A stretch of 64,000 bases of DNA from Deferribacteres bacterium (GTDB lineage: Bacteria; Zhuqueibacterota; Zhuqueibacteria; Zhuqueibacterales; Geothermadaptataceae), in assembly GCA_020633675.1 (NCBI GenBank), contig JACKDE010000003.1:124001-188000 (forward strand). Reading direction: 5' to 3'. Below the pieces are notes generated by a model. The model was not told the DNA's origin. It searched no databases and saw only the letters and a program-made list of their open reading frames with translations. The translations under genes and the position numbers were made by a program. How positions within the stretch are numbered: the stretch's first letter is position 1; every line of letters starts with the position of its first letter. Shown here piece after piece: positions 53,594 through 63,231 of the stretch.

Positions 53594-54622
53594 TCAGAGG
53601 ATCATCATAGCATCGCCATAGCTGTAAAAGCGGTATTTTTCTTTTACGGCTTTGCGGTAGGCTTTGAAGACAAAATCTCTTTCGCCAAAAGCAGATACCA
53701 GCATCAGCAATGTAGAAGCAGGCAAGTGAAAGTTCGTGATCAACCGGTCGACGATTTTAAATTCGTACGGTGGAAAAATGAATTTGTCGGTCCAGCCCTT
53801 GTCCGCTTTCACCCAACCTTCGGAAGTGACCTGTGTTTCCAGCGCACGCACCGTGCTGGTGCCGACAGCAACCACTTTGCCGTCATTTTTCATCGATTCG
53901 TTAATGGTCTGCGCAGCTTCTTCACTGATTTCGTAATACTCACTATCCATTTTATGGCGGCTCAAGTCTTCCACGACAACCGGACGAAAACTGCCTAAGC
54001 CCAGATGCAGCACAACCGGAACAATCTTCACGCCCTTTTTCTTGAGCTTTCCGAGTATCTCGTCGGTAAAGTGCAGCCCTGCCGTCGGCGCTGCTACTGC
54101 ACCGCGCACGCGTGCATACACCGTTTGATAGCGCTCTTTGTCCATTTCTTCCGGTTCACGCTTCACGTACGGAGGCAACGGCGACTGTCCGATTTTGTCG
54201 ACAATCTGAAAAAAATCGTCATCAAAATTAAAGCGCACAACTCGGCCACCTGAAACAGTGTTGTCGATCACGTCGCATACCAAATCGTCGCCGATGCTGA
54301 GACGATTGCCGACCCGTACTTTCCGCGCCGGCTTCACCAATACTTCCCACAAACCGCCTTCCAGTTGCCTCAGCAGAAAGATCTCGACATTTGCATCGGT
54401 TTTGTCCTTCGTACCCATCAGGCGTGCTGGGAACACTTTCGTTTCGTTGATGACCAAACAATCATTCGGCCCGAAATAATCGACGATGTCTTTGAAGACC
54501 TTTTCTTCGATTTTTTGAGTCTCACGATTTAATACCATCAGCCGCGATTCATCCCGATTTTCGGCGGGATACTGTGCGATCAATTTTTCAGGTAACTGGT
54601 ATTTGAAATCGGATAATTTCAT
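53594..54622 (-). CDS. queA: S-adenosylmethionine:tRNA ribosyltransferase-isomerase
   Basis: 342 residues. Makes epoxyqueuosine in tRNA (queuosine pathway). Family blocks: Y-Q-L-P-E-K-L-I-A-Q-Y-P, N-E-T-K-V-F-P-A-R-L, R-V-R-G-A-V-A-A-P-T-A-G-L-H-F-T, L-H-L-G-L-G-S-F-R-P-V, V-G-T-S-T-V-R-A-L-E and N-F-H-L-P-x-S-T-L-L-M-L-V-S-A-F. GAGGG is 6 bases before ATG 54622. It follows ruvB by 16 bases, a common pairing. Confidence 0.97.
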   Translation of the reverse strand: MKLSDFKYQLPEKLIAQYPAENRDESRLMVLNRETQKIEEKVFKDIVDYFGPNDCLVINETKVFPARLMGTKDKTDANVEIFLLRQLEGGLWEVLVKPARKVRVGNRLSIGDDLVCDVIDNTVSGGRVVRFNFDDDFFQIVDKIGQSPLPPYVKREPEEMDKERYQTVYARVRGAVAAPTAGLHFTDEILGKLKKKGVKIVPVVLHLGLGSFRPVVVEDLSRHKMDSEYYEISEEAAQTINESMKNDGKVVAVGTSTVRALETQVTSEGWVKADKGWTDKFIFPPYEFKIVDRLITNFHLPASTLLMLVSAFGERDFVFKAYRKAVKEKYRFYSYGDAMMIL

Positions 54623-54638
54623 ATGATTCCCTCAAAAT

Positions 54639-55670
54639 TTATGAATCAAATAAATTTTTCTGGCTGGCCTTGTTGACACGATAGCCCATGTGAGCGTAGG
54701 TCAACGGCGTGGCCATGCGGCCTCGCGGTGTTCGTTTCAGCAAGCCTTCCTGTATCAAAAACGGTTCGTAAAGCTCTTCCAATGTTTCGCCCTGTTCGCC
54801 AATCGCGACGGCCAGCGTGCTCAGGCCAACAGGGCCGCCGTCAAATTTATCGATCAGCGTCGTGAGAATGCGTTTGTCCATGTCGTCCAGGCCAAGCGTG
54901 TCGACATCGAGACGCTCTAAACTCTCATTGGTCATCGCCAGGGAGATATCCTTTTCGCCAGCGATTTGAGCAAAATCGCGCACACGCCGCAACAAGCGGT
55001 TGGCGATTCGGGGGGTCCCGCGCGACCGGCGCGCAATCTCATCTGCCGCATCTGGCAGAATACCCATCTCCAAAATTTTTGCAGAACGCGCAATGATTTT
55101 TTGCAGCTCATTCGACTGGTAATAATCCAACCGCGAAACCACGCCAAAACGTGCGCGCAATGGAGCCGTGAGTTGACCGGCCCGGGTGGTGGCGCCGACC
55201 AGGGTAAAATGCGGCAGACTTAACTGAATCGTACGGGCATTTGCGCCCTTGTCGATGATGATGTCAAGCTTGTAGTCTTCCATGGCCGGGTAGAGATATT
55301 CTTCGATCACGCGGCTAAGACGATGAATCTCGTCGATAAAAATGACGTCTCCATCCTGCAAATTGGTCAGCAATCCCGCCAGATCGCCGGGCTTTTCGAG
55401 CGCCGGACCCGAGGTAATGCGGATCCCTGCCTTCATTTCCCTTGCAATAATATGTGCCAGCGTCGTCTTGCCCAGTCCGGGTGGGCCATAAAAAAGCACA
55501 TGATCGAGACTTTCTTCACGTGCACGAGCAGCTTCAATAAAAACTTTGAGATTTTCCTTCAGCTTTTCCTGGCCGATAAAATCATCGAATGAAATTGGCC
55601 GCAATGACGAATCAAAATCGCCCTCGTCGATTCTCTGCTCCGGATTTGTCAAACGATTGAATTCGTCCAT
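54639..55670 (-). CDS. ruvB: Holliday junction branch-migration helicase RuvB
   Basis: 343 residues. AAA+ motor of the RuvAB complex. Walker A Y-G-P-P-G-L-G-K-T-T, Walker B I-F-I-D-E-I-H-R, sensor V-G-A-T-T-R-A-G, and the arginine of R-G-T-P-R-I-A-N-R-L-L-R. C-terminal winged helix with Q-R-T-P-R-G-R type G-L-L-K-R-T-P-R-G-R. AGGA lies directly at ATG 55670. Confidence 0.98.
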   Translation of the reverse strand: MDEFNRLTNPEQRIDEGDFDSSLRPISFDDFIGQEKLKENLKVFIEAARAREESLDHVLFYGPPGLGKTTLAHIIAREMKAGIRITSGPALEKPGDLAGLLTNLQDGDVIFIDEIHRLSRVIEEYLYPAMEDYKLDIIIDKGANARTIQLSLPHFTLVGATTRAGQLTAPLRARFGVVSRLDYYQSNELQKIIARSAKILEMGILPDAADEIARRSRGTPRIANRLLRRVRDFAQIAGEKDISLAMTNESLERLDVDTLGLDDMDKRILTTLIDKFDGGPVGLSTLAVAIGEQGETLEELYEPFLIQEGLLKRTPRGRMATPLTYAHMGYRVNKASQKNLFDS

Positions 55671-55682
55671 TCCTGTTTCGCC

Positions 55683-56270
55683 TTAGAGATGACGCAATGC
55701 TGCTTTGACCAAACTTTCTACATCCTGCGCGCCGCTATCAGCAACCTTCTGCAGGGTTTTCTCGACATTCGCTCGCGAGTAGCCAAGCGACAGCAACGCC
55801 ATCATCGCCTCATCGATCGCGTCGCTTTGTATGGCTGATGCAGCCGTGCTGTGCACAGCAGCAAGTTCTCCACCAAATTTATCTTTCAGTTCGAGTATCA
55901 AGCGCTCAGCAGTCTTTTTGCCAATGCCAGGCAGTGCTTTCAACCGCGAAACATCACCGTTGCGAACATGGCGCATAAATTCTTCAGCCGGCGCACTGCT
56001 CAAAATACCCAGTGCGACTTTTGGGCCAATGCCGGAGACAGCGATCAGCTTTTGAAACAGGCTCTTTTCGCCAATGGTCACAAAGCCGTATAACTGCAGC
56101 GCGTCTTCGCGCACATTCAAATGTGTGAACAGCGTAACCGCTTCGGCAGCTTTGCTGATCTTGTCATAAGTCGAAATCGGAATAAACACTTCGTAGCCAA
56201 CGCCCTGCACGTCCAGGATGACACGGGTTGGCTGACAGTCGAGAATTTGGCCTCGCAGCAATCCGATCAT
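55683..56270 (-). CDS. ruvA: Holliday junction DNA helicase RuvA
   Basis: 195 residues from ATG 56270 (frame open to 56330 inside ruvC). N-terminal OB fold (M-I-G-L-L-R-G-Q-I ... G-V-G-Y-E-V), two helix-hairpin-helix motifs (V-S-G-I-G-P-K-V-A-L; L-P-G-I-G-K-K-T-A-E-R-L) and a C-terminal RuvB-binding domain (L-L-S-L-G-Y-S-R-A-N-V). The start lies one base after the ruvC stop. Confidence 0.97.
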   Translation of the reverse strand: MIGLLRGQILDCQPTRVILDVQGVGYEVFIPISTYDKISKAAEAVTLFTHLNVREDALQLYGFVTIGEKSLFQKLIAVSGIGPKVALGILSSAPAEEFMRHVRNGDVSRLKALPGIGKKTAERLILELKDKFGGELAAVHSTAASAIQSDAIDEAMMALLSLGYSRANVEKTLQKVADSGAQDVESLVKAALRHL

Positions 56271-56271
56271 A

Positions 56272-56784
56272 TCAATACCTGCTTCTGTGGAAATGGCACA
56301 TGGCTGTTGCCAGCGCATCGGCGATATCATGCGGTGTCGGCATCTCTTTCATCGTAAAGAGCGATTGCACCATTTTTTGAACCTGCAGCTTGGATGCGTT
56401 GCCGTTCCCAGTGATGGATGCCTTAATTTCTTTGGGCGTATATTCTGCAAAAGCCAGATTTTTTTGTACGGCCGCTAACACAAGCAAGCCTCTCACATGG
56501 CCCAGCGTCAATGCAATCTGGATATTTTTTGCGTAAATCGTCTTTTCGATGGCCAGGATGGCAGGCGTGTACGTTTCGATAACCGAATGTATGGCATTGT
56601 AAATCGTCAAAAGCCTGGCAGGAAAATCTTGCTTCGTGGTCGTTTTTACGGCGCCTTTGGCGATGAGTTTATAGTCATTCCTAAAGCACTCGATCATTCC
56701 CCAGCCTGTGCTGCTCAGTCCCGGATCGATACCCAGAATACGCGTTCTTTCTGTCGCTTTGGTTGTTGGCTGATTACTCTTCAA
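56272..56784 (-). CDS. ruvC: Holliday junction resolvase RuvC
   Basis: 170 residues. Catalytic acids: D in I-L-G-I-D-P-G-L-S-S-T-G-W-G, E in L-A-I-E-K-T, and D-x-x-D in H-D-I-A-D-A. The only start that keeps the first Asp is TTG 56784, inside the last codons of yebC (11-base overlap); the next Met is past the motif. So translation is probably coupled to yebC. It gives 13-14 extra residues before the usual RuvC N-terminus. Confidence 0.95.
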   Translation of the reverse strand: MKSNQPTTKATERTRILGIDPGLSSTGWGMIECFRNDYKLIAKGAVKTTTKQDFPARLLTIYNAIHSVIETYTPAILAIEKTIYAKNIQIALTLGHVRGLLVLAAVQKNLAFAEYTPKEIKASITGNGNASKLQVQKMVQSLFTMKEMPTPHDIADALATAMCHFHRSRY

Positions 56785-57514
56785 GGACAGCTTCGTCTAT
56801 ATCAAAATTGGAGTAGACATTTTGGACGTCATCATGATCTTCGATCACTTCCATCAATTTGAGCATTTTCTCGGCATTCTTGCCTTCGACATTGACGGTA
56901 TTTTGGGCGACACGCGAGACACCTGCTTCTTCAATTTTAATATTTTTAGCATCGAGCGCTTCCCGCACGGCATCGACATCTTCCGGCTGGCAAGTTAGAA
57001 AGGCTGCTCCATCTTCAATACTCAAATCTTCGGCGCCAGCTTCCAGGGCAGCTTCCATGATCTGTTCTTCTGTCATGTCACCCAGCTCAACGGTGATCTC
57101 GCCTTTGCGCTCAAACATCCATGCCACCGAGCCAGATTCACCTAAATTGCCCGAATATTTGGAAAAGGCATGACGAATCTCTGCGACCGTGCGATTTTTA
57201 TTGTCTGTCAGGCATTCGATCAGCAAGGCAGCACCACCCGGGCCATAACCTTCGTAAGTCACTTCTTCATACGCCACGCCAGGCAATTCACCAGTGCCCT
57301 TCTTGACTGCACGATCGATGTTGTTGGCGGGCATATTTGCTGCCTTTGCAGCAAGAATAGCGGTGCGTAGACGTGGGTTGGCTGCTTCATCGCCACCACC
57401 TGCGCGTGCCGCCACGGTGATTTCCTTAATCAGTCGTGTGAAAACCTTACCGCGTTCGGCATCCGCTTTCGCTTTTTTATGTTTTATCTGCTTCCACTTG
57501 GAATGTCCGGCCAT
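56774..57514 (-). CDS. yebC: YebC/PmpR-family protein
   Basis: 246 residues. Signature M-A-G-H-S-K-W-K-Q-I-K-H-K-K-A, then R-L-I-K-E-I-T-V-A-A-R and G-Y-G-P-G-G-A-A-L-L-I-E. Members are DNA-binding regulators or, by recent work, translation factors for proline stretches. First gene of the ten-gene run; its ribosome site GGAGG is strong and 7 bases before ATG 57514. YebC next to ruvC is a common arrangement. Confidence 0.96.
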   Translation of the reverse strand: MAGHSKWKQIKHKKAKADAERGKVFTRLIKEITVAARAGGGDEAANPRLRTAILAAKAANMPANNIDRAVKKGTGELPGVAYEEVTYEGYGPGGAALLIECLTDNKNRTVAEIRHAFSKYSGNLGESGSVAWMFERKGEITVELGDMTEEQIMEAALEAGAEDLSIEDGAAFLTCQPEDVDAVREALDAKNIKIEEAGVSRVAQNTVNVEGKNAEKMLKLMEVIEDHDDVQNVYSNFDIDEAVLEE

Positions 57515-57709
57515 ATATATACCTCCAAAAAAGTCTCTAAATTTAATAAAAAAATCCGCTTATTCCAAGTGAATTTTGAAATGCCACGACAGTACTGTGC
57601 GCTTGATATAAAAGTTGGGACGATGTTGGCTTTATGAAACAAGGAAAGAAAGGCGCGGCTAAATAAGAGCTACGCCATTTTGGTAGGAACTTCTGAATTC
57701 TTGAGCAGC

Positions 57710-58237
57710 TTACTCTTGCTCATCCTGCACAGTTGCAGCTTTGGCGGCAGGATTGACCACCAGTGTACGCACAATCCAGGCAGTTTTGTATCCGCGGCCT
57801 TCCAGTGTTGTCAGGAACTCTTCTGCATCATAACGGCTGGTAAAATCACCAATTCGGACTTTATAGTAGGGATTGTCATACGAAACATAGGCATCGATAT
57901 CGAGACGCAAAAAAGCGTCCTGTTGAAAATCACGCGCTTCCTGAGCATTTTCAGTTTGGTAAATTTGAATGCGATAGCCAATTATTTCTTCGGGTATTTC
58001 AACAGTTTGCTGCGTATCGGCTGCTTCGGTGTTTGCATTCGCCTTTCGATCTTTATTCTTGGCAATGATCGGAATCGGAGGCTCATTCAGTGAGAGAGGA
58101 TCGAAATTTTCGTCCAGATTTTCCAGGCCACTGATCGCCTTCGGGTTTGAGGCATTCTCAGGCTTCGTTACCGCCTTGTTGCCGCCGCATGCAAAAAAGA
58201 GCAGGCTGGCCACAAAAAAAAGAAAAAATTTAGTCAT
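57710..58237 (-). CDS. SPOR-domain lipoprotein
   Basis: 175 residues from ATG 58237, the start of a lipoprotein signal (F-L-F-F-V-A-S-L-L-F-F-A-C-G-G); the frame is open to 58279. The middle is a low-complexity linker rich in Asn, Glu and Pro. The C-terminal 75 residues are a SPOR domain (G-Y-R-I-Q-I-Y-Q-T ... Y-Y-K-V-R-I-G-D-F-T-S-R-Y-D-A-E-E-F), which binds denuded septal peptidoglycan. Likely periplasmic and related to envelope or division. It is divergent from the M1 peptidase gene. Confidence 0.88.
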   Translation of the reverse strand: MTKFFLFFVASLLFFACGGNKAVTKPENASNPKAISGLENLDENFDPLSLNEPPIPIIAKNKDRKANANTEAADTQQTVEIPEEIIGYRIQIYQTENAQEARDFQQDAFLRLDIDAYVSYDNPYYKVRIGDFTSRYDAEEFLTTLEGRGYKTAWIVRTLVVNPAAKAATVQDEQE

Positions 58238-58502
58238 GATGGTTGTGAATTCTCCGTCAAACGAACGTCTTTTTAGCACTGCTTATCAGATTGCGATTTT
58301 AGAAAACATTTCTACGAAAGTCAAGGGCTTTAACAAGAGCGCAGGTTTTCTTCTACATTTACTTGACTTCCGTGTAAGCAAGCCTTATCTTTCTCAGATT
58401 CAAAATTCCTGCCCACTTGTGAGGCAGTCAGCCTGCGCCAAACGATGCCACTCAGCGCGCTCGAGTTCAAAAACGATCGAATACCAACTTAAATTGCTCT
58501 GC

Positions 58503-60455
58503 ATGCAAAATTTTAAACGACTCTTTTTCGCCTTTCTTTTTTTCGCATTTTCACCAGCATTTCTCGTAGCGCAAACCATGTTTGCCGAACCATTGAGCGA
58601 CCGGATTGCAAATTACACAATTGCCGTCACACTTGATGATTCTGCAAGGGTGCTCGATGGCAGAATCACTCTGCGCTGGAAAAATGCTTCCACGGACACG
58701 GTACCTGACTTGCGATTTCATTTGTATTTCAACGCCTTCAAAAACAATCAATCGACCTTTGCGCTTGAAAGCAAAGGCGATATGCCCTGGAAAGTCGGCG
58801 ACGCCTGGGGATGGACAGAAATCACTGCATTAAGTGTTCGTGGCCAGGATCATACCGGCCGCATGCAACATATCGCTCCGGATGATGGCAACGCAGATGA
58901 CCAGACCGTGGTGCAAGTCCTGCTTTCGAATCCTGCGCTGCCGGGTGAAACACTTGAAATCGATTATGATTTTCATGCTAAAATCCCACGCAACCATACT
59001 CGCACTGGCTGGTGGGGCGATGACTTTTTTTTCATGGTGCAATGGTTTCCGAAAATCGGCGTATACGAAAAGCCCGGCATGCGATTGGTGCCGGCTGATG
59101 CCGAGCGCGGACGTTGGAACTGTCATCAGTTTCACCCTAGCACAGAATTTTATGCCGATTTCGGTGTCTACGACGTGCAAATCACCGTACCGACCCACTA
59201 CAAAGTCGCCAGCAGCGGTATCATCCACCGTGAGCGTTTGAATAGCGATCATACCAAAACTGTCTTTGCCTATGCGGAAGATGTACACGATTTCGCCTGG
59301 CTGGCTGATGCGAGCGTGCAGGAGTTCGAAGACAGCTACCAAAATCCACGTTCAGGCCAAATTGTCAATATCCGGCTGATGCTTCAGCCTGGCCACGAAC
59401 TCGCCGAGCAAGCCTACTTCGAATCTGCCAAAGCGACCTTGCGTTACTTCGATGATTGGCTCGGGGATGGCGCTTACCCCTACCCTCAGCTTACCATTGT
59501 GGATCCGCAACCTGGCAGCGGTGCCGGTGGCATGGAATATCCAACGCTGATCACCGGCGGCGTTTTTTACCCGCTCAGTTGGTGGACAAACAATAAATTG
59601 CGCATTGTCGAAATCGTTACCATCCACGAACTGGCGCACCAGTTTTGGCAAGGCATGGTTGCTTCCAACGAGTTCGAAGAGGCTTTCCTCGATGAAGGCT
59701 TTACAACCTATTCCGAAAACCGTATCGGTGAGGCGCTTTACGGCAGCAAGACATCATTGCTGGATTTCGGCGGCTTGAAGATCAGTGGAGAATTTGCCCG
59801 GCGGCCGGCTTATGTTCACAGCCATGGCAAAAGCGATGCAACCCTGGAGCAATTCACTTTCGAAGTCGACGAAAGCCGAAATTTAGCTTACAACAAATGG
59901 TCGCTTGCCCTGAAAACGCTCGAGCGAATGATCGGCCGACAGAAATTTGACGCAATTTTGCGCAACTATTTTCAACGCTGGCGCTTTAAGCACCCGGCCA
60001 AATATGACTTTATCGCCGTCGCCAACGAAGTGAATGGCGAAAGCCTGGATTGGTTCTTCGATCAAATCATTTTCGGCGATGGCGTAGTTGATTTTGCGGT
60101 CGCAAGTGTTCAGAATCGGCTGCAGGAAGAACTGGCTGACAACCAGTATAACTCCGAAGTCACAGTTCGCCGGATTGGTGATGTGATGCTGCCGGTTGAG
60201 GTGCTGGTCGGCTTCAGTGATGGCAGCGAAGTTTTGGAAAAATGGGACGGTAAAGCACGTACGCACAAATTTCACTACTCGCGTCCGGCGCGCATCACCC
60301 GGGTGGTTGTCGATCCGGAACTCAAAATCCCGCTTGACGTCAATTTAATGAACAACAGCCAGATGCCAGCCAATCAACATGTCATGCAAAAATATCTGCT
60401 GAAATGGCTATTCTGGATGCAATCCACGTTGGCGCTACTCAGCGTGCTTTCGTAA
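58503..60455 (+). CDS. M1-family metallopeptidase, exported
   Basis: 650 residues from ATG 58503, which starts a signal peptide (R-L-F-F-A-F-L-F-F-A-F ... F-L-V-A-Q); the frame is open back to 58029, but that part overlaps the SPOR gene antisense and the promoter. The zinc site is H-E-L-A-H-Q-F-W ... E-E-A-F-L-D-E-G-F-T-T-Y, HExxH plus Glu. The exopeptidase loop G-A-M-E-N is G-G-M-E-Y-P, as in exported M1 relatives of this group. Predicted to act on periplasmic or extracellular peptides. No clear ribosome site. Confidence 0.92.
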   Translation: MQNFKRLFFAFLFFAFSPAFLVAQTMFAEPLSDRIANYTIAVTLDDSARVLDGRITLRWKNASTDTVPDLRFHLYFNAFKNNQSTFALESKGDMPWKVGDAWGWTEITALSVRGQDHTGRMQHIAPDDGNADDQTVVQVLLSNPALPGETLEIDYDFHAKIPRNHTRTGWWGDDFFFMVQWFPKIGVYEKPGMRLVPADAERGRWNCHQFHPSTEFYADFGVYDVQITVPTHYKVASSGIIHRERLNSDHTKTVFAYAEDVHDFAWLADASVQEFEDSYQNPRSGQIVNIRLMLQPGHELAEQAYFESAKATLRYFDDWLGDGAYPYPQLTIVDPQPGSGAGGMEYPTLITGGVFYPLSWWTNNKLRIVEIVTIHELAHQFWQGMVASNEFEEAFLDEGFTTYSENRIGEALYGSKTSLLDFGGLKISGEFARRPAYVHSHGKSDATLEQFTFEVDESRNLAYNKWSLALKTLERMIGRQKFDAILRNYFQRWRFKHPAKYDFIAVANEVNGESLDWFFDQIIFGDGVVDFAVASVQNRLQEELADNQYNSEVTVRRIGDVMLPVEVLVGFSDGSEVLEKWDGKARTHKFHYSRPARITRVVVDPELKIPLDVNLMNNSQMPANQHVMQKYLLKWLFWMQSTLALLSVLS

Positions 60456-60526
60456 ACCAGAAAAAATCAATATTGAATAGCCTGTTAGTACCAGTCACTA
60501 TCAGGCGTGAATTCTTGAGGATTTAC

Positions 60527-61435
60527 ATGAACGCGCGAAGCCACTTTTCTGAAGCGCAAAAAAATATCTTTCGTAACCGGGCCGTTATTGGCTATCTCTA
60601 CTTGATCAACCTGCTGCTCGCTATTGCGATGACATTGCCAATGGTAAGCAATATTGAAGCACTGGCTTCAACAGCCTTTGCCAAGGATTTAATCGACGGC
60701 TTTTTTCTGGATTATCTTCCTGATTACTGGCAGATTTATTCACCAGCCTTTGCAACCGCCATGCGCTTTTCTCTCAGCTTTGCCGCGCTGTACGTCATCA
60801 TCAATGTCTTTTTAATGGGCGGCATTTTTGCCACCATCGCACATTCTGCAACCGAAGGCATACGGGAATTTCTGTACGCTTCAGCCACCTTTTTTGGCAG
60901 ATATTTTCGTCTCTTTCTGCTCGCATTACCATTTTTGGTGCTCTTCCTGGTGTCGTTCGCTTTGGGCATTCTGGCGCCGCTTTCAAGTATCGCCGAATCA
61001 TTGCAGCCGGATAGCGCAAACCGGATATACATCATCGCGCTGGTTTTGGGATTCTTGTTGTTGAATGCATGGGGCATGTTATTCGACTACAGCAAAATTG
61101 TGCTATTTGCTCAAAACCGCAAAAGCGCCTTCAAAAGCTTTCTGAGCGCCACGGCATTTGTGTTGAAAAATGTTTTAAAATGCAGTCGCTTATACCTGAT
61201 CAATTTGACCATTTTGTGCCTGCTGTTTATTAGTTACTTCGCGCTTGAAAGCACAATTCCGAACACAACCCTTTTACAGACATTTGGCCTTTTTGTGATT
61301 CAGCAGATTTTCATCGTGGCGCGCTTGTGGATGAAAGTATCTTTTTTTGCAAGCCAACACCATTTTTACACTTATGTTCCCGAACCCAAAACATCCGGTT
61401 TGCGCGAATTATTTACTTCTGCTCAAAGGCCTTGA
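60527..61435 (+). CDS. Multi-pass membrane protein, function unknown
   Basis: 302 residues from ATG 60527 (GAGG 6 bases upstream). About six transmembrane stretches: Y-L-Y-L-I-N-L-L-L-A-I-A, F-A-A-L-Y-V-I-I-N-V-F-L-M-G-G, L-F-L-L-A-L-P-F-L-V-L-F-L, I-Y-I-I-A-L-V-L-G-F, a late Y-L-I-N-L-T-I-L-C-L-L-F and T-F-G-L-F-V-I. The shared D-Y-S-K-I motif (F-D-Y-S-K-I-V-L-F-A) occurs in uncharacterised membrane proteins. It lies between the M1 peptidase and PHP hydrolase genes, all reading rightwards. I do not recognise the family. Confidence 0.7.
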   Translation: MNARSHFSEAQKNIFRNRAVIGYLYLINLLLAIAMTLPMVSNIEALASTAFAKDLIDGFFLDYLPDYWQIYSPAFATAMRFSLSFAALYVIINVFLMGGIFATIAHSATEGIREFLYASATFFGRYFRLFLLALPFLVLFLVSFALGILAPLSSIAESLQPDSANRIYIIALVLGFLLLNAWGMLFDYSKIVLFAQNRKSAFKSFLSATAFVLKNVLKCSRLYLINLTILCLLFISYFALESTIPNTTLLQTFGLFVIQQIFIVARLWMKVSFFASQHHFYTYVPEPKTSGLRELFTSAQRP

Positions 61436-61551
61436 TCCGGACACGACCTGTACACAAACAACTCACTGTGCATTCTGCGAAAACACTTCACCGGCTTCGC
61501 CGCCACGGGATATCGCTTGATTTAAGGCATCCAAATTAGCGAAAGGCTTGC

Positions 61552-63231
61552 ATGCTCATCACTCCCGAAGCTGTTGATTTTGGTATCCTGACTCTGCTCT
61601 GCAGCGCTTCTCTTGCCTATGCCGAAATCCACTACAAATTCAAGTTTATCCCGAGCCGCTACCGCAAAACAGCGCCGGAAATCATCGCCGACATTCCCTT
61701 GCGGATTTCGCCCGGCTACAACCTGCCCGTTCTGATTTTTGTAAAGGACGCGGACAAGTATCCTGTCACGCTGCATTGCGTCAGCGTGCATATTGCCTGC
61801 GAAACCGGCTCGACGAGCAGATCGCTGACCTTCGATACCGAATGCGAAATAGCCGAGCCGTGGTGGCATCGTCTGTTATGGGTTCCACGTTTGCACGGCG
61901 AAGTCGGTTGGTGCGAAATCAAAGTCAATTTCAAGGCGACAGTTGCTGGCAAAACTGAAGAGTTTAGTGCTGATAATTATCACCTGACCAACCACCAGCC
62001 TTTTCGATGCTATTTCGCTGACGAGTTGCTGCCGCTGCCACGACATTTTTATGCCGGTGATCTGCATACACATTCGAATTACACCAGCGATCAGGTGGAG
62101 TTCGGCGCACCACCGATTGCGATTGCGCAAATGGCGCAAGCCATGGGTCACCACTTCACTGCCATTACCGACCATTCATACGATCTCGACGATTATTCGG
62201 ATAATTACTTAAAGAACGATCCAGATATTCAAAAATGGCAAGATTTTCAGGCGGAAATTGCTTTTTGCAACGGCAAGCTTGAAAACTTTGTGACAATCGC
62301 CGGGGAAGAAGTTTCGTGCGGAAACGCAAACCGGCAAAATGTTCACATGTTAGCGTTCAACCACCCTGATTACATTCCAGGAGCAGGTGATAGTGGCGAA
62401 AAATGGCTGCGAACTGCACCTGATTTGAGCGTGGCGGAGATCGTCGCCCAGCCAGCTCAAGGCTCGCTGTTCTTTGCTGCGCATCCGCTTGTTCCCGTGC
62501 CTTTTTTGCAGCGACTGCTGCTGCGTCGCAATAATTGGCACGCTGAAGACTTTGCGCACCCGAATCTGCATGGCTTGCAAATTTGGAACGGCCATGTGCT
62601 CGGCATGACCGAAGCGCGCCAAAACTGGATTGATTTGCTGCTTGCGGGCGACCGAAAATTCATCATTGCCGGCAGCGATGCGCACGGTAACTTCAACCGT
62701 TTTCGGCAAATCAAAATGCCGCACCTTTGGATGGAGGAGCAGGACCGTTATCACCTTTTCGGCCAGCACTGCACCATCGCTTACATCGAAGATGAACTGA
62801 CGCTGGACAATCTGTTGTCTGCGTTGCGGAACGGCGCATGCGCGATTACGGCCGGACCTTTTCTTGCCATCAAAGCGGTGCACGCCGGGCAGCATGAAAC
62901 GCACATGGGCGGTACGATCATCGGGAATCAAGCAACGCTGACGCTGAACGCATCTTCGACCAGAGAATTTGGCGAATTCTCCCGGATTGTATTGTTTAAA
63001 GGTGAGATTGGCGCAGGACTGGAGACCGTTTTGGTTGACGAATCCTTTTCCCATCGCAGCTACGATTTCACGGCCACAATTTTGTTAGATTGGCCTGAAG
63101 GAAGAGGCTGCTATTATCGGGCTGAGCTTTATTGCAACGGAGATGCTGATTGGCCAATCGCGGCAATGACCAATCCAATCTGGCATTTTAGCGCCGAGAC
63201 ACCTGCGCAGACACTTCCTGAAGAAGAATGA
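61552..63231 (+). CDS. CehA/McbA-family PHP metallohydrolase
   Basis: 559 residues. Central PHP domain (about 165-430) with metal motifs A-G-D-L-H-T-H-S-N-Y-T-S-D, A-I-T-D-H-S-Y-D-L-D-D, A-G-E-E-V, A-A-H-P-L and I-A-G-S-D-A-H-G-N. These are the CehA/McbA pattern (PHP enzymes acting on esters or phosphates). The N-terminal 150 residues and C-terminal region are beta-rich. No signal peptide, but the first segment is moderately hydrophobic. ATG 61552 has AAAGG 6 bases upstream. The next gene starts inside its stop. Confidence 0.85.
   Translation: MLITPEAVDFGILTLLCSASLAYAEIHYKFKFIPSRYRKTAPEIIADIPLRISPGYNLPVLIFVKDADKYPVTLHCVSVHIACETGSTSRSLTFDTECEIAEPWWHRLLWVPRLHGEVGWCEIKVNFKATVAGKTEEFSADNYHLTNHQPFRCYFADELLPLPRHFYAGDLHTHSNYTSDQVEFGAPPIAIAQMAQAMGHHFTAITDHSYDLDDYSDNYLKNDPDIQKWQDFQAEIAFCNGKLENFVTIAGEEVSCGNANRQNVHMLAFNHPDYIPGAGDSGEKWLRTAPDLSVAEIVAQPAQGSLFFAAHPLVPVPFLQRLLLRRNNWHAEDFAHPNLHGLQIWNGHVLGMTEARQNWIDLLLAGDRKFIIAGSDAHGNFNRFRQIKMPHLWMEEQDRYHLFGQHCTIAYIEDELTLDNLLSALRNGACAITAGPFLAIKAVHAGQHETHMGGTIIGNQATLTLNASSTREFGEFSRIVLFKGEIGAGLETVLVDESFSHRSYDFTATILLDWPEGRGCYYRAELYCNGDADWPIAAMTNPIWHFSAETPAQTLPEEE

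Noticed and set aside
58029..58502. N-terminal extension of the M1 peptidase frame
   Set aside because: This part is antisense to the SPOR gene and crosses the promoter region; the signal peptide begins at 58503.
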